From Phragmites australis (lineage: Eukaryota; Streptophyta; Magnoliopsida; Poales; Poaceae): a stretch of 64,000 bases of DNA. The notes beneath the pieces were generated by a model. The model was not told the origin of the DNA, did not search any database, and saw only the letters and a program-made list of their open reading frames with translations. Below are positions 1-11,330 of the stretch, in pieces. The DNA is taken from the NCBI RefSeq assembly GCF_958298935.1, contig NC_084941.1, forward strand, positions 17,272,001 through 17,336,000, read 5' to 3'. Positions within the stretch are counted from its first letter, which is position 1, and each line of letters opens with the position of its first letter. A program made the position numbers and the translations under genes.

Positions 1-919
1 CGATCAATCAGCGGTGGCGAGGGCCGGAAAAGCTTTGGTGGGGTCACGTGGTTCCGATGGTGAGCTTAGAAGGTCTGGGATGCTCGGGATCGGCGGGGCG
101 GCAAGCTCGTGCAGAGGTGGCGGCTGTGGCGTCAGCAGCGAGATGAATCTCGGCGAGAAGGCTCGGTTTCGATGAGTTAGCGATGGGAACTGGTCGAGGG
201 GGTTCGGGCTAGCTATATAGGCGGGTTCGGAAGGGCGGGGTGCGCTAGGACTCCAGGGTGACAGCGGATTGACTCGGACACGGCGGTGGGGAGATGCATC
301 CGAGCTCAAATCCGCGATTTCCTTAGAGATAGGGCTAGCTAAAGATAGAAGGAATCCTGGGGATTTGATTTGACTGCTTTCTAGAAGTTCTCGGGTTCGG
401 TTTGGGCTCGGATTCGAACGGAAATCGGCGGCCGGCGCATTCCCGTCTCTGCGTCAAAATCCGACTGAGGAAGAAGGTTCTGACATGCGGGACCCACATG
501 TCAGTGGCTCGGGTGAGTGGTTCGGCGCGCGGGCTTGCGCGTGTAGTTGGGCCGAGGCAGGCGGCCTGGGTGGGAGGGGAAGTCGGCGGCGACTGGGCCG
601 AAGCCGAGGAGAAACTGGGCCGAAAAGGGAAAAGGCAGCCCGGTAGAGGTTTTATTCTTTTTCTTTTTCCTATGAATTCAAAATCCAAATTCAAATTCAA
701 AATCTAGGCAAAAACTCTTCAAATAAATTCATCAAAAATCAAATAAAATATTACTTGCCTAATTCAGCATGAATGCAAAAATATTCACTTATATCCTATG
801 TCATTTATATCTTCTTTCATATAAAATAGGGTTTTCTTTCTTTTAAAAAAAATTTAAAACTCATTTGAACTTTAACAAATATTGAGAAATTTTAGAATTA
901 GAAAAATTAGGGTGTTACA
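1..919 (-). mobile_element. Chromovirus-type gypsy LTR, cut by the window edge
   Basis: The right end reads AGGGTGTTACA, so on the minus strand the LTR starts TGTAACACCC, the same terminus as the LTR of element C (20761-23868). Composition is also alike: GC-rich to about position 660, then an AT-rich tail. A TATATAG box on the minus strand lies near 212-218. Right of 919 the sequence is unrelated copia coding DNA, so 919 is an outer edge and the rest of the element (or a solo LTR) lies to the left. The short ORFs here have no recognisable domain and are read as LTR sequence. Confidence 0.75.
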
Positions 920-920
920 A

Positions 921-1670
921 TTGTTTGGCACAAAAACCTCATACACCTTCCTGAAAACCTTTGGTTGTGCTTGTTGGTCCAACCTTAGGCCCTACAATAG
1001 ACACAAGCTCCAATTTAGGTTTGTGCAATGTGTGTTTATAGGGTACAATGGATTGCACAAAGGGTACAAGTGCCTTAACCCCAAATCTAGGAGAGTTTAC
1101 ATTTCAAGAGATGTCTGATTTGATGAGACTATTTTTCCCTTTTCCAAAATGTCCCCAAATTCAAGTTTTGTCATATTTGAATCTCAACATCGTATTCATT
1201 TCACTATAGATAATCTAAGCCACCCACCATCAGGGAGTTGTGAATTTAGATATTACCATTTGGCTAATTATCATGTTCTGTCGTCTACTACTTGGCCTAA
1301 TTTTCCTATACATACTACACTTCATCGGCCTGTTGTTGTCGATAATAGCACTAAAGCTGTTGTTTCTACGGATCACTCCCCCTCTGATGGAGATAACGGT
1401 GTAGCACCTGATGATGAGCAATCTCGGACACCCTCAATATCTACTGCAGCACATGACTATTTGCCGAATACTTCCTCTCCAACATTAGTGCTTGATCCAA
1501 TTGAAATACCATCGGACTTGTCAGTTCCTGCTGCTACACCTAGAGCCCCTCATGAAATGAGAATAAGACTCAAGAACAATATCTCCAAGCCAAAGCAATT
1601 CAATGATGGCACAGTCAGATATGCAGGGATTGTAGTGATGGAACCAAGCAATCATCTAGAAGTTCTTTAG
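921..1670 (+). pseudogene. Copia integrase C-terminus and linker (broken)
   Basis: From about 921 to 1118 the reading is a typical copia integrase C-terminal segment: FGCACWSNLRPYNRHKLQF, then CVFIGY, GYKCL and RVYISRDV. A stop interrupts the usual RVYISRDVVFDE block at 1116-1118, and DETIFPF follows in the same frame. From 1149 to 1670 is the poorly conserved Ser/Thr/Pro-rich linker, ending in the RTR-K block before RT. The catalytic integrase core is missing because the fragment is truncated at 920. The copia assignment is secure; the lineage (Retrofit/Ivana-like by RT style) is a guess. Confidence 0.8.
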
Positions 1671-1715
1671 CATGACAATTGGAAATTGGCCATGGATGAG
1701 TAATATCGAGCACTG

Positions 1716-2418
1716 ATGAACAATGAAACCTGGGAACTGGTTCAACCAAGAAGAGGGATGAATCTAATAGATTGCAAGTGGGTGTTCAAACTCAAGAGAA
1801 GGGCAAATGGTTTAGTAGAAAGGTACAAGGCTCGGTTGGTAGCAAAGGGCTTCATGGAAAGGCATGGAATTGACTATGCTGACACATTCAGTCCAGTGAT
1901 AAAACCAACTAGTATCAGACTTATTCTCTCTTTGGCTGTATCACAAGGTTGGAGTCTACGACAGTTGGATGTTCAAAATGCCTTTATTCATGGGATCTTA
2001 GAAGAAGAAGTGTACATGAAACAACCTCCTGGCTATGAACACCCTCAACACAGAGATAAAGTATGTCGGCTGAAGAAAGCTCTATATGAGCTCAAACAAG
2101 CACCAAGGACTTGATACACACATATGAGTTCAAAATTGCAAGATTTGGGATTCACACCATTTCGTGCAGATTCTTCTCTTTTTATTCTTCGCAATGGTGC
2201 TACCAAGGTATATGTATTGATCTATGTTGATGACATTATTATCACTGGTTCTTCAGATAGCATTATCATAGGTCTGTTTGCACAACTTCAACAAGATTTT
2301 GCAATTAAAGATCTTGGAGTCTTACATTATTTTTTGGGTACTGAGGTACATAATACTGATATAGGCGTACTATTGACTCAATCCAAATATACTGTTGATC
2401 TTTTGGAGAAACCTAACT
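1716..2418 (+). pseudogene. Copia reverse transcriptase (truncated)
   Basis: Reverse transcriptase of the same copia fragment. Landmarks in order: [56 protein letters not shown], and the catalytic box YVDDIIITGS near 2225-2255. A stop (tga, 2112-2114) falls just after KQAPRT where Trp is usual. The frame then continues to about 2418, 30 to 40 residues past YFLGTEV. The thumb and RNase H are absent. The catalytic Asp pair is intact, so the copy died by truncation and nonsense mutation rather than active-site loss. Confidence 0.9.
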
Positions 2419-3440
2419 GCCCATTTGCCGATGCGTCCCATCGTCTCCCGGTTGCGAAACATATCGCCAAGTGGGTAATAGGTTCAGACAGTGATGTCGT
2501 AGGCAAGGAAGTAGTGCTGGAGTTTGCGTGAGGCCATCAGCAGGGCGTATGCTATTTTTTCGAGCTTGATGTACCACATCTTGGCCCCGGCTAAGGCCTC
2601 TGAGACATAGTATATGACCCTCTGAGCAGAGTGATTGTCACTCTTCTCCTCCCGTACCAAGGTGGCGCTGACAGCAGAGGCCAAGACGGACAAGTATAGG
2701 AGTAGCCCTTCGCCGGAGAGGGGCACTGCGAGTGTTTCAAGGTGGGAAAGGTGGGTATTGAGGGCCTCGAATGCCGCCTGGCACTCTGGAGTTTAGCTGA
2801 ACGGTTCGGAGCCCCTTAGTTTTTTGAAGAAGGGGAGGCTATGCTCAGCGGATTTGGCGAGGAAGCGGATGAGGGCTGTGAGGCGGCCAGCCAAGCGTTG
2901 TACTTCTTTTGGATTGGTAGGAGGTGACATCTCTGTGATGGCATGAATCTTGCTGGGGTTGGCCTCGATGCCTCTCCAGGAGATGAGATATTCCAGCATC
3001 TTTCCCGCCTTGGCGCCGAATACAAACCTCTCCGGGTTCAGTGATTTGCCTACAGCCTAGAGGCTATCAAATGTTTCTTGCAGGTCGGCGATGTGGTTGG
3101 TTTCGAGCTGGTTTTTTTACCACGATATCATCCATGTAGGCTTCGACATTATGGCCCAGTTGCTATTGCAGTACCTTGTACACTAGGCGAGAGAAGGTGG
3201 CCCCAGCATTTCAAAGACCACAAGGCATCCGAAAGTAGTAGTATACCCCGAAGGGGGTAATGAAGTAGGTCTTGCTCTCATCCTTTATCGCCATCCACAC
3301 CTGGTGGTACTCAGAGTAGGCGTCTAGGAAGCTTAGCAGTTCGTAGTCGGTGGTGGAATCTACTAGCTGGTCGATACGAGGAAGGGGGTATGGATCCCGA
3401 GGGCACACTTTGTTTAGCGATGTGAAATCGATGCACATAC
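2419..3440 (-). pseudogene. Gypsy RT and RNase H (broken)
   Basis: The RT begins with MCIDFTSLNKVCPRDPYPLP near 3438, then IDQLVDST, FLDAYSEYHQV and TYFITPFGVYYYFRMP. The YVDD region near 3130-3150 is degraded by frameshifts. The C-terminal RT block RGIEANPSKIHAI and QRLAGRLTAL lies at 2793-2999. RNase H starts around 2726 (LYLSVLASAVSATLVRE, YYVSEAL, KLEKIAYALLMASRKL) and runs out near 2419. Several stops and at least two frame changes separate the parts. Integrase is missing. Confidence 0.82.
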
Positions 3441-4140
3441 GCTGCTTTCTGCTGTGTTTCTTGACCAGGACGGTGTTGGAGAGCCAATCAGAGTGGATTA
3501 CCTCTCGGATAACACCGGTCTTCAGTAGCTTCTAGACCTCCTCTTTTGCGGCCTCTGCCCACTTTGGGGAGATTTTGTGAAGCCCCTGGTGTACGGGACG
3601 AGCCTTCGGGTCGACCTAGAGAGAGTGTTTGATAATGCAGTAGTCGACTCCCGGGAGATCCTACGGTGACCGTGCGAATGCGTCAAGGTTACCCTATAGG
3701 ACAGCCATAAGCTAGGCTTCCTGCTCGGAGGTGAGGTCTGCCCCTATTTGGAAGGCGCGGTCGAATTGGTCTGGGTGTATGGGGACACCTTTTATGTCTC
3801 CCTCTGGTTGTGGCCTTGGAGGGCCGTGGTGCTCAGTATATGCCGATGGAGGGTCCTTGGAGCCGTCCTAGGTTACTGCAGGGATGTGGCGACCGGGTAG
3901 TGGAGCAGGGTGCCTGTATTCGATGCGCCTAGCCTGGTCTTGGTCGCGGTGGATGGCTATCAGTCCCTGGGGTCCGGGCATTTTCAAGTAGAGGTAATTG
4001 TGATGGGGTACAGCTCCGAATTTGTTCAGGGTTCCTCGTCACAGAATGGCATTGTAGGTGTAAGGTACGTACACAACGTCGAAGGTAATTACTTTTCTCC
4101 GTGTTGCGGGGCTTTCACCGAAGATGATTGGGAGTTCTAT

Positions 4141-4377
4141 CTAGACTAGGGCGTCGAGGGGTGCCCCATTGAACCCCTGGAGGGGTCTGTGGCCTGGCGA
4201 GAGCTGGCTCCGCGGGATTCGGAGCTGGTTGAAGGCATGTATGAATAGGAGGTCCGCCGAGCTACCTCCGTCGACCAGTATTCTCCAGACCTCGACTTCG
4301 GCGATGTTAGCTGAGATGACCAGGGCATTAGAGTGGGGAAATTTCAACCCCTCGGAGTTGTCCATGGTGAATGTCAC
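4141..4377 (-). pseudogene. Gypsy aspartic protease fragment
   Basis: The retropepsin-like protease of the 2419-4516 gypsy fragment. The diagnostic active-site segment VDGGSSADLLF (DGGS version of D-T/S-G) is followed by FNQLRIPRSQL and LQGFNGAPL, the usual order in Tat-type gypsy proteases, which cleave the Gag-Pol precursor. The residues upstream (4328-4516) look like the C-terminal end of gag. The reading stops within the domain, so the C-terminal part continues only in other frames. Confidence 0.75.
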
Positions 4378-5339
4378 GGGTGCGTTGGTCCATTCGGGGG
4401 CCTATCGATGGATGCTGGTTGCTCCGATGTGGTACAACCCGAAAGCGGCCTTCGGGAGGCGTGGGCCCATGGGCATAGGCTAGCTGAGCCAAGGGGCCAT
4501 CGGGGGACCTTAACAATGACCCCGAACACTATCTATACAAATTGTCTAGTTGTGCATATGCTTATATCTTATCATATGTATGCATACATATATAAGGGGA
4601 TTTTATATCATATTATGTTTGTTTCATGAATTGTGATCCATGTGTTTTATTTAATTAGTATCATATCCTTGAACTAAACCCCTTCAATTGGTATCATTTT
4701 ATTAGATCATGTTTCATCAAGCTCTCTCCTATATGCTCTAACATTTTCCCTTAAATTCAACATATGTTTGTATCCCTTTTTGAAAATTTTTGACAGAGGG
4801 GGAGAATTTTGATGACCAAAGCAAGTGCAAAATGACATGCCTAGTGGAGAACAAGCAAGGAAGTAAGATGCCTAAGGATGCCAAGGTTGACAAAAGGGAG
4901 AAGCCCTTGCATAGTTCAAGGGAGATAGTGGCATGGAGAAAGGGGGAACCACAACAAAAGGAGGACAAAGTGAATATAAAGTAAAGGTAAGAACAAAGGT
5001 TAGTTTTCTCACAATTGATATCATCTGTTGTTCTTACAATGCATCCAAGCAAAGTGGTAGGGCATTATTCATTATTTGTGCCATTTACTTCTGGTACTAT
5101 CTATTTGCCACTTGCTTTGGTTGTGTTGTAATCAATCACCAAAAGGGGGAGATTATAGCAAACATGCCCTTGAGAAGATTGTAGTGATCATATTTAGGGC
5201 ATGTATGTGATTTTGGTGATTAATGACAACATAGTCAATGGGACTAACATGTTTGTCAAGTATATGCTTTAGTAGGTCTTATGGATGCAATACATGAAGA
5301 AGTCACTAAAGCCAGGATGAAGATTGATCAAATTGGAGA

Positions 5340-5820
5340 AGTCCCAGAGAAAGTGTACATGTCGAAAAGTCTGGCATAGAGGAGATTGTACACACCAGAG
5401 CATTTCAGCTCATGGCAACTGTACACGCCGGAAGATCCAGCGTATGAAGCCAATACACGCTGGAGTGTTTTTGACAATGGGGGAGAAAAGCTGAAGCACA
5501 CCGGATGGTCTGGCGATATGGAGTTGAATATGCCGGAGTATTTTCTCGCAGAGAAGGTTGTAAGTGCTGAAGAGTGAAGATCAACATGTCAAATGGTCTG
5601 GCGCACAGATGATATACACCGGAGTATTTTGTGTAGAGAAGATGAAGTGGCTAGGTTGGCAGAAGAAGTGTACACGTCGGATGGTCCAACGAGTAGTTGG
5701 TGAGTACACCGGAATGTTCAGTGTTCACAAAGGATTTGAGTGGGGTCCAACGGCTAGTTTTTGGATGATGTAAACGTCGGATGGTCTGGTGAGTACAATG
5801 TTGTTTACACTAGATCATCT
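5340..5820 (+). repeat. Array of CCGGA / TCTGG motifs in copia LTR
   Basis: This part of the LTR is made of degenerate copies of a short unit of the type ACACCGGATGGTCTGGC or TACACCGGAGTATTTT. Clear copies lie near 5500, 5595-5630, 5670-5690, 5705 and 5775-5790. Spacing is irregular and each copy pairs a CCGGA or TCGGA half with a GGTCTGG or GGTCCAA half. The ORFs across this stretch are by-products of the repeats. Confidence 0.7.
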
Positions 5821-5875
5821 GGCATATACAGTTAAGTTGAGTCATTGGGGCAACGGCTAGTCCATGGGGTTGAGG

Positions 5876-5890
5876 CTATAAATAACCCTC
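5876..5890 (+). promoter_or_regulatory. Probable LTR TATA box
   Basis: CTATAAATAACCCTCC lies in the copia LTR about 700 bases after its start, with a CACTCGGTC block after it. This is the usual place for the U3/R promoter of a plant copia LTR. No transcript evidence is available. Confidence 0.5.
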
Positions 5891-6146
5891 CACTCGGTCA
5901 TTTAAAGGTGCTAGAGTCCAGAGAAGCTCACATACACTTGAGAAGACATCCAAGTCACCAAAGTGGTTAAAGTGATCATCCAAGGCAATTAAGCACAAGA
6001 TTAGAGAGTGATTTGTGCTAATAGCTCTAGAGAGAGTTACTGTTAGGTGTTAATGCCTAGAGAGTGGATCAAGGAGTGATCCTAGAGTGTACCAAGTAGT
6101 ACGTCGGTACCTTGGAGTCTTGGTGACTCACTGGGACCTTGGGCCT

Positions 6147-6736
6147 TGTCGAATATCTAATTATAGAGTATATACACATAAGGAGTATACATTATACAGT
6201 TGGGGTATACCGTGTGCATACTTAACAACTCCAGATATTATGGAACTAAATCTACGGTATCTGATACTCTCGAAATTTAGAAGGTATATACTAAGAAGGC
6301 CTCGATTGCTTACTCATCTCGAGAAGACTAGTATCCATAATAGATCTATCTACTTGGCGACAAAAAGGACTTCCTATCGACTACGGATGGATAGAAAGCG
6401 GTACATCACCCCTATATAAGGCAGGGACCCAGATCCCCCAAGAGAGGCTCTTTTTCTGGCTACTTGAGACAAGCATCAGGACCTTGATGCGGGAGGAACT
6501 CGATGACTTTAGCCCTAGGTTAGATTAGATCTGATCTACTCCTTGCAATTGGTCAGCCACATTGCATGTCCTCGGGTGAATATATATATAATCATACACA
6601 CATGAAGTATGGTATTACTCTAACCGAAGGCCTGAACCTGTATACATCGTGTGTACCTTGCTTCATGTTCGATTTTTGATCCATGAAGGTAACCCTGTTA
6701 TATTCCGAACACATTGTCAGGAACAAATCCTCGACA
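6147..6736 (+). repeat. Element A 5' LTR
   Basis: Starts TGTCGAATATCTAATTATAG and ends CCTCGACA at 6736 (TG...CA), about 590 bp. The start matches 16477-16515 (TGTTGAATATCTAACTATGG), which fixes it as an LTR. The ORF at 6087-6419 is an accident of this repeat. A candidate target-site sequence GCCTT lies at 6142-6146 but its partner is lost with the 3' end. Confidence 0.85.
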
Positions 6737-6738
6737 AT

Positions 6739-6757
6739 TGGCGTGCCAGGTAGGGGT
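6739..6757 (+). promoter_or_regulatory. Primer binding site of element A
   Basis: TGGCGTGCCAGGTAGGGGT starts two bases after the LTR end at 6736. It starts with TGG, complementary to the CCA end of a tRNA, and is in the right place for minus-strand priming. Which tRNA was not determined. Confidence 0.7.
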
Positions 6758-7977
6758 CCACTTTTTAGGATCTAATATATCTTGAGTGCACATCGGCACC
6801 GGATTCTCCGACATAGGCTTCTACGACCACTTTGGGTCAATTGTGATCACCCTCGAATCACCCCTAGCCGGGCCGAAGATCACGTTTGGAACTATGATCT
6901 TCCGCTAGGACCATGAAGGTGAACTGATCCGCACCGATATTATCGAGTCCAGACTATTTGACACATACCGCGAGGTGGGACATCTCGAGTGAGATCCCAA
7001 GGAGCCCAATGTTCTCCAATGCATGGATACTGACAATGATGAGGGTGGCGACAACAACTCCACTGCCAGCCAAAGCAGCCGAACAGATCAATTCGTGTTC
7101 ATGGCTAGAGGAGCTGATACCCCACCGGCTGACTCAATGGCAATAGATCCAACACCATGGTAAATAATGGCATGGAAATCTTCAAGGATCCAGCGGTGAT
7201 AGCCGCCCCTCATGTTACCTGTGTTGCCACCAGAAACATCTGCAGTTGGAGCCTTATGTGTCCTTGACACAACTCTCCATCCACGGACCGCAGGAGGTCA
7301 GATACCTCCTGGTCTTCAACAGCGACTTTCGGTGGGCACACCTCCACCTTCAGCATCAAGGGGCGAGCTCCCCTAGAATAGTAACTGTAGAGCAGCATCG
7401 TCTCGACCCTGGCCAAGTCTGGGCAGTGATATTTTTATCACTCTGGATGCTAATGTCCAGGGAGTACATCTAATTTTGAGTTCTCTTTTGGAGTTGGATC
7501 TGACAATCCTTTAACCCCTTTGGTTAACCAGGCCAGGACCTTACTCGACTCGGCTCAAATCCGAGCCACTCGAGCAAACGGCGCCCCTACCAGCAAGGTG
7601 CTGGCTCGAGGAGCCACAGACACAAGTATCCCAGAGTCGAGGGATCCCAGACGGGAAGCATAGGTGATCAAGCCCGAGCGCTACTTTGCGGGCCGAACTA
7701 TAACTACTCTATCCATAGGCGTAGGAACCAAGAAGATTTGAGAAATCACATTCCTTACAATCGGCATGATCTATGTACAGTGATAGACAACCACCATGAG
7801 GAATGCGGGGAGGATGACCGCTGTCATTACGATCACTGATCTCTAGGACGAGATGGTCGATGTGACTCCTGTGCTTGAAGGAACAGGCGTGATAGTCCTC
7901 CTGTGCTCCTCCTGAAGAATTTGATGGAGGCTGTGAAGCTTTCGTACATGAGCTTCGGTCGATACGGTGGCCCGAGA

Positions 7978-8570
7978 AGTTCAAGGCAAGCCCAATCCAG
8001 AAGAATGATGAGAAGATAAACCCTAACGAGTGGTTACAGATCTATACAACGATTATTCGAGCTGTGGGCAGCAACAACAAGGTAATGGCCAATTATCTGC
8101 TGATCACGCTCGATGGGCCTGCTAGGTCCTGGTTGTTCAACCTGCCTCCTAACTCGATCTGATTGTGGGCTAAGTTGAAGGCTCAGTTCATAGCTAACTT
8201 CCAAGGCACATTGGAGCACCCAGGAACAGAGAACGATCTCCATTAGCTAAACTAGGGTGAGGACGAGTCACTTTGAGATTTCATTCACCAGTTCAGCGAT
8301 AGGCGTAACATGATCCTAGACATATCTGATGAGTCAGCCATCATCGCCTTCAAGTGAGGTGTTCAGGACATGGAACAACTCAGGAAGATGGCTACTCGGA
8401 AGGTCCACATGGTCAAAGAGCTCTTCGAGTTGGCCAACAAGTGTGCAAAGTGAGCGGAAGCCTAGATATGCACCAAAAATCCTCAATCTGGAAAGGACAA
8501 GTCCGAGTCCTCGAAAAATGAGGGAAGAAGAACAAACTTGATGACAAGCACAAGGGTCCACATACGACCA
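7978..8570 (+). pseudogene. Element A gag (broken)
   Basis: Retrotransposon capsid region. Reading with stops shows NPNEWLQIYTTIIRAVG, YLLITLDGPARSWLFNLP, LWAKLKAQFIANFQG, DFIHQFSDRRNMI and KELFELANKCAK, the standard block order of Tat-type Gag. At least five in-frame stops occur between 8160 and 8465. The 1.2 kb upstream (6758-7977) is leader and N-terminal gag sequence in which no clean frame is visible, and 8571-9020 is the degraded gag-PR junction. No intact CCHC knuckle was found. Confidence 0.8.
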
Positions 8571-9025
8571 TAGCTGTGGTTGACAGGACCAAGTCGTGCA
8601 ACACTAGGGACAGCAAAGGCCTGAGTCGAGGTGGTGGAAACTAGTGTCTCATTCATCAAACCAGCCAACACGTGCGACGAATGCCACATCATCGAAAAGA
8701 AGTTCGATGAAAAGTTCAAGGCCGTTGTTTCTAAGCATAACAACAAATAGGTCAAGCCGAACGTTAACAGTGACGAGCCAAAATTCCACGAGACCGACCA
8801 AAGTCTAGAACATATCTTTGGAGGATCTGCCATGTATGAATCTCAAAGGCAGCACAAGACATTTGAATGAGAGGTCAATTTGGCTCTGACCGGGCCTACT
8901 TGATACCTCACGTGGTCGGAGGTTCTGATCACCTTCAATCAAGTTGACCATCCACTCGCAGTTCCACACCCTCGTCAATACCCGGTTGTGGTCCATCGAC
9001 TATCCTCAAAATCAAAATCTCCTGA

Positions 9026-9382
9026 ACTTTGGTCGATGAGGGTAGTTCGCTTAATCTCATCTTTGCCAAGACCCTAGACAAGATGGGAGTTCTGAGGTCA
9101 GAGCTTAAGGCCGGAGTCGAGCCTTTCCATGGCATAACCTTCAACTCATCAACCATGCCCCTAGGCCAGATCGAGTTATCGATCATATTTGGCACACCCG
9201 ACAACTTCCATACATATAAGCTTACCTTCTATGTTGAGGACTTCAAGACAACGTACAACGTGATCCATGGCTGCCCAATGCTGGGAAAGTTTATGGTAGT
9301 GGTGCATAACTATTCGGGGCCCCAAAGGGGTCATAACTATCAGGGGAGATCAACACGATCAAATGCGACAAGAAGAGCCTAG
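9026..9382 (+). pseudogene. Element A protease
   Basis: The aspartic protease of element A. The active-site segment reads VDEGSSLNLIFAKTL, where most relatives have DGGSSLN, so the first Gly is replaced by Glu. It is followed by GITFNSSTMPLGQIEL, FYVEDFKTTYNVIHGCPML and the end of the domain. The reading from about 9029 to 9382 is open, longer than most frames in this element. The start methionine near 9029 is not meaningful because this domain is released from a polyprotein. Confidence 0.82.
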
Positions 9383-9887
9383 ATATGGTCGAACACCTCA
9401 ATCGAGTGGCAACCACTTCTAAATGCACGGTTTCCAAGCGTCAGAAGCATCAAGCCACCATTGAGGTCAAGGACTCTAAGCATATAAGTCTTGCTGACAC
9501 CTCCAAGTCCAACGATACCACCAAGGGTGAGACCAACGACGGTGCTAGCAACAAAAAGAGTGATGATGGCATAAAGGCGATCCTCCTCAACCCGTTTGAA
9601 CCGACCAAGATGGTTATGGTTGCGGCTAACCTCGACCCCAAATAGGAATTCGAGTTCATCACTTTCTTCCGGGCAAACCAAGATGTGTTCGTGTGGCAAC
9701 CGTCCGATATGCCTGGAGTCCCTAGGGAAGTGATCAAGCATCGACTAGCTATTAAGCCTAACTCCAAACCTGTGGTGCAGAAGCAGTGACAATTTGCAGA
9801 GGATAGGAAGCAAGCCATCTAGGAGGAGGTCAACAAACTCCTTAAGGCGGGCTTTATTCGAGAAGTTTTTCACCCACATAGCTCGCA

Positions 9888-10457
9888 AATCCCGTGCTCG
9901 TCAAGAAAGCTAATGGTAGATGGAGAATGTGCGTTGACTACACTGACCTTAACAAAGCCTGTTTGAAAGATCCTTTTCCTCTTCCATGCATTGACCAGAT
10001 CATCGACTCTACAGTGGGTTGTACATTGATGTGTATTCTAGATGCCTGTTCGGGGTATCACCAAATTAGCATAGGAATAGAGGATGAGGAGAAAACTACT
10101 TTTACTACTCCTTTCAGTGTATTTTGCTATGTAAAGATAACCTTCGATTTAAAGAACGCTGGTGCTACTTATCAATGATGTATTCAAAACTGTCTACAGC
10201 CCCAAATTGGGTGCAATGTGGAAGCTTATGTCCATGATGTTATGGTCAAGTCAAGAACTGGGGATGCATTGATTGACGATCTCAAGGAGACATTTGACAA
10301 CCTCAGGAAGTATTGTATAATGCTCAATCCGGAGAAGTGCACATTTGGCATTCCATCTGGCAAGCTTCTCGGCTTCCTAGTGTCGAGTCGAGGCATTGAG
10401 ACCAATCCACGCAAAATCAAGTTGCTAAAGAAGCATGACCGGTTCGAGTGGACTTAA
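9888..10457 (+). pseudogene. Element A reverse transcriptase
   Basis: RT of element A. Seen in order: VLVKKANGRWRMCVDYTDLN, DPFPLPCIDQIIDST, LDACSGYHQISIG, KTTFTTPFSVFCYVKITF, then a stop near 10176. The catalytic box is YVHDVMVKS (10225-10251) instead of YVDD, so one catalytic Asp is His. LNPEKCTFGIPSGKLLGFL and RGIETNPRK end the domain. The preceding 9383-9887 is a linker that contains a GMPGVPREVIKH-like block in degraded frames. Confidence 0.85.
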
Positions 10458-11330
10458 AAAGGTATTTATTGTCTCCGCTAATTCTTACACCGCCTAATGA
10501 AAAAGAGAAGCTCTTTTTGTACATTATAGCTACCCCGCAAGTTATAAGCACGGTCCTGGTGGTTGAACGGGGAATATTCCAAGAAGAATGCCAAGGTCAA
10601 GATACATGTTTACTATGTGAGCGAAGTCCTACACGATGCCAAGCTACGATACCCGCAAGTGCAGAAGTTGTTATATCAGTCTTGATATCTTCTCGGAAGC
10701 TATGACACTATTTCCAAACGCATAGGATCACTATTGTGATGATGTACCTACGGAAGGATGTCATATGCAATAGGGAGGCAACTGGACGAATCGCGCAATA
10801 GGCAGTCAAGCTCAATGAATTTAACATCGGATATATGCCATGAAAAAGTGTAAAGTCGAGAGTACTAGCAGAATTCATCGCCAAATACACAAGCGTTGAA
10901 GAAACAAAGCCAATGGTCGAGGACCACTGGATGCTTTTCTTTGATGGATCGCTCATGCTTCAGGGCTTGAGAGCTGCCATTGTACTCAAATCCCCAATGG
11001 GCGATGAACGCAGGTACGTTGTTCAATTAGATTTTAATGCTTCCAACAATGTTACAGAATATGAAGGACTAATAAACTAGCTTCGCATAGCTGCATCACT
11101 TGGAATCAGGTGACTTCTCGTGAAAGGGGACTCACAGCTAGTTGTAAACCAAGTTCAAAAAGAGTACCAGTGCTCGGACGACAACATGGTGGCTTACTTG
11201 AACGAGGTGCGAAAGCACGAGGAAAAGTTCGAAGGGCTAGAAGTAATGCACATCAAGAGGAGTGACAACTTTGGTGTGGATGAACTTGCTAGACTCGCTT
11301 CTTCCCAAGCTCTGGTACCTGTAGCAATCT
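10458..11330 (+). pseudogene. Element A dual RNase H (RH and aRH)
   Basis: The first RNase H (about 10490-10900) is badly frameshifted; LYIIATPQVISTVLVVERG is recognisable. The second begins near 10911: MVEDHWMLFFDGS, YVVQLDFNASNNVTEYEGL, LLVKGDSQLVVNQV and NFGVDELARLASSQ. The acidic residues of DGS, TEYEGL, GDSQL and VDEL match the four-carboxylate pattern of archaeal-type RNase H, which removes the RNA strand during reverse transcription. A second RNase H of this type is specific to the Tat lineage. Stops at 11078 and 11112 interrupt it. Confidence 0.82.

Larger units (their letters stand above)
920..2418 (+). mobile_element. Ty1/copia pol fragment (integrase end to RT)
   Basis: An internal piece of a copia retrotransposon with no LTR attached. 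It begins in the C-terminal part of integrase, passes through the integrase-RT linker and stops abruptly inside reverse transcriptase near 2418, where a gypsy sequence on the opposite strand takes over. The left edge is the insertion point of the LTR ending at 919. In-frame stops show that it is dead. Confidence 0.88.
2419..4516 (-). mobile_element. Ty3/gypsy (Tat-like) internal fragment
   Basis: A minus-strand gypsy fragment inserted between two copia pieces, reading from 4516 down to 2419 as end of gag, protease, RT and RNase H. There is no LTR, primer site or integrase, and both ends are abrupt. The RT and RNase H resemble the RIRE2-like Tat lineage. Several frames and stops are needed to follow the coding. 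The stretch between the PR and RT blocks (about 3440-4140) is the PR-RT linker with many stops. Confidence 0.82.
4517..6146 (+). mobile_element. SIRE/Maximus-like copia 3' end with partial LTR
   Basis: Positions 4517-5179 are the non-coding tail of a copia element, with several purine tracts: GAGGGGGAGAA near 4795, GAAAGGGGGAA near 4937 and AAAAGGGGGAGATT near 5143. The LTR starts TGTAGTGATCA at 5180, after a purine-rich AGAAGAT. It runs to 6146, where element A begins, so the LTR's 3' end is missing. Multiple polypurine tracts and a GTGATTAATGACAAC block near the LTR start are typical of SIRE/Maximus-type copia elements in grasses. No accessory ORF was recognised. Confidence 0.7.
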
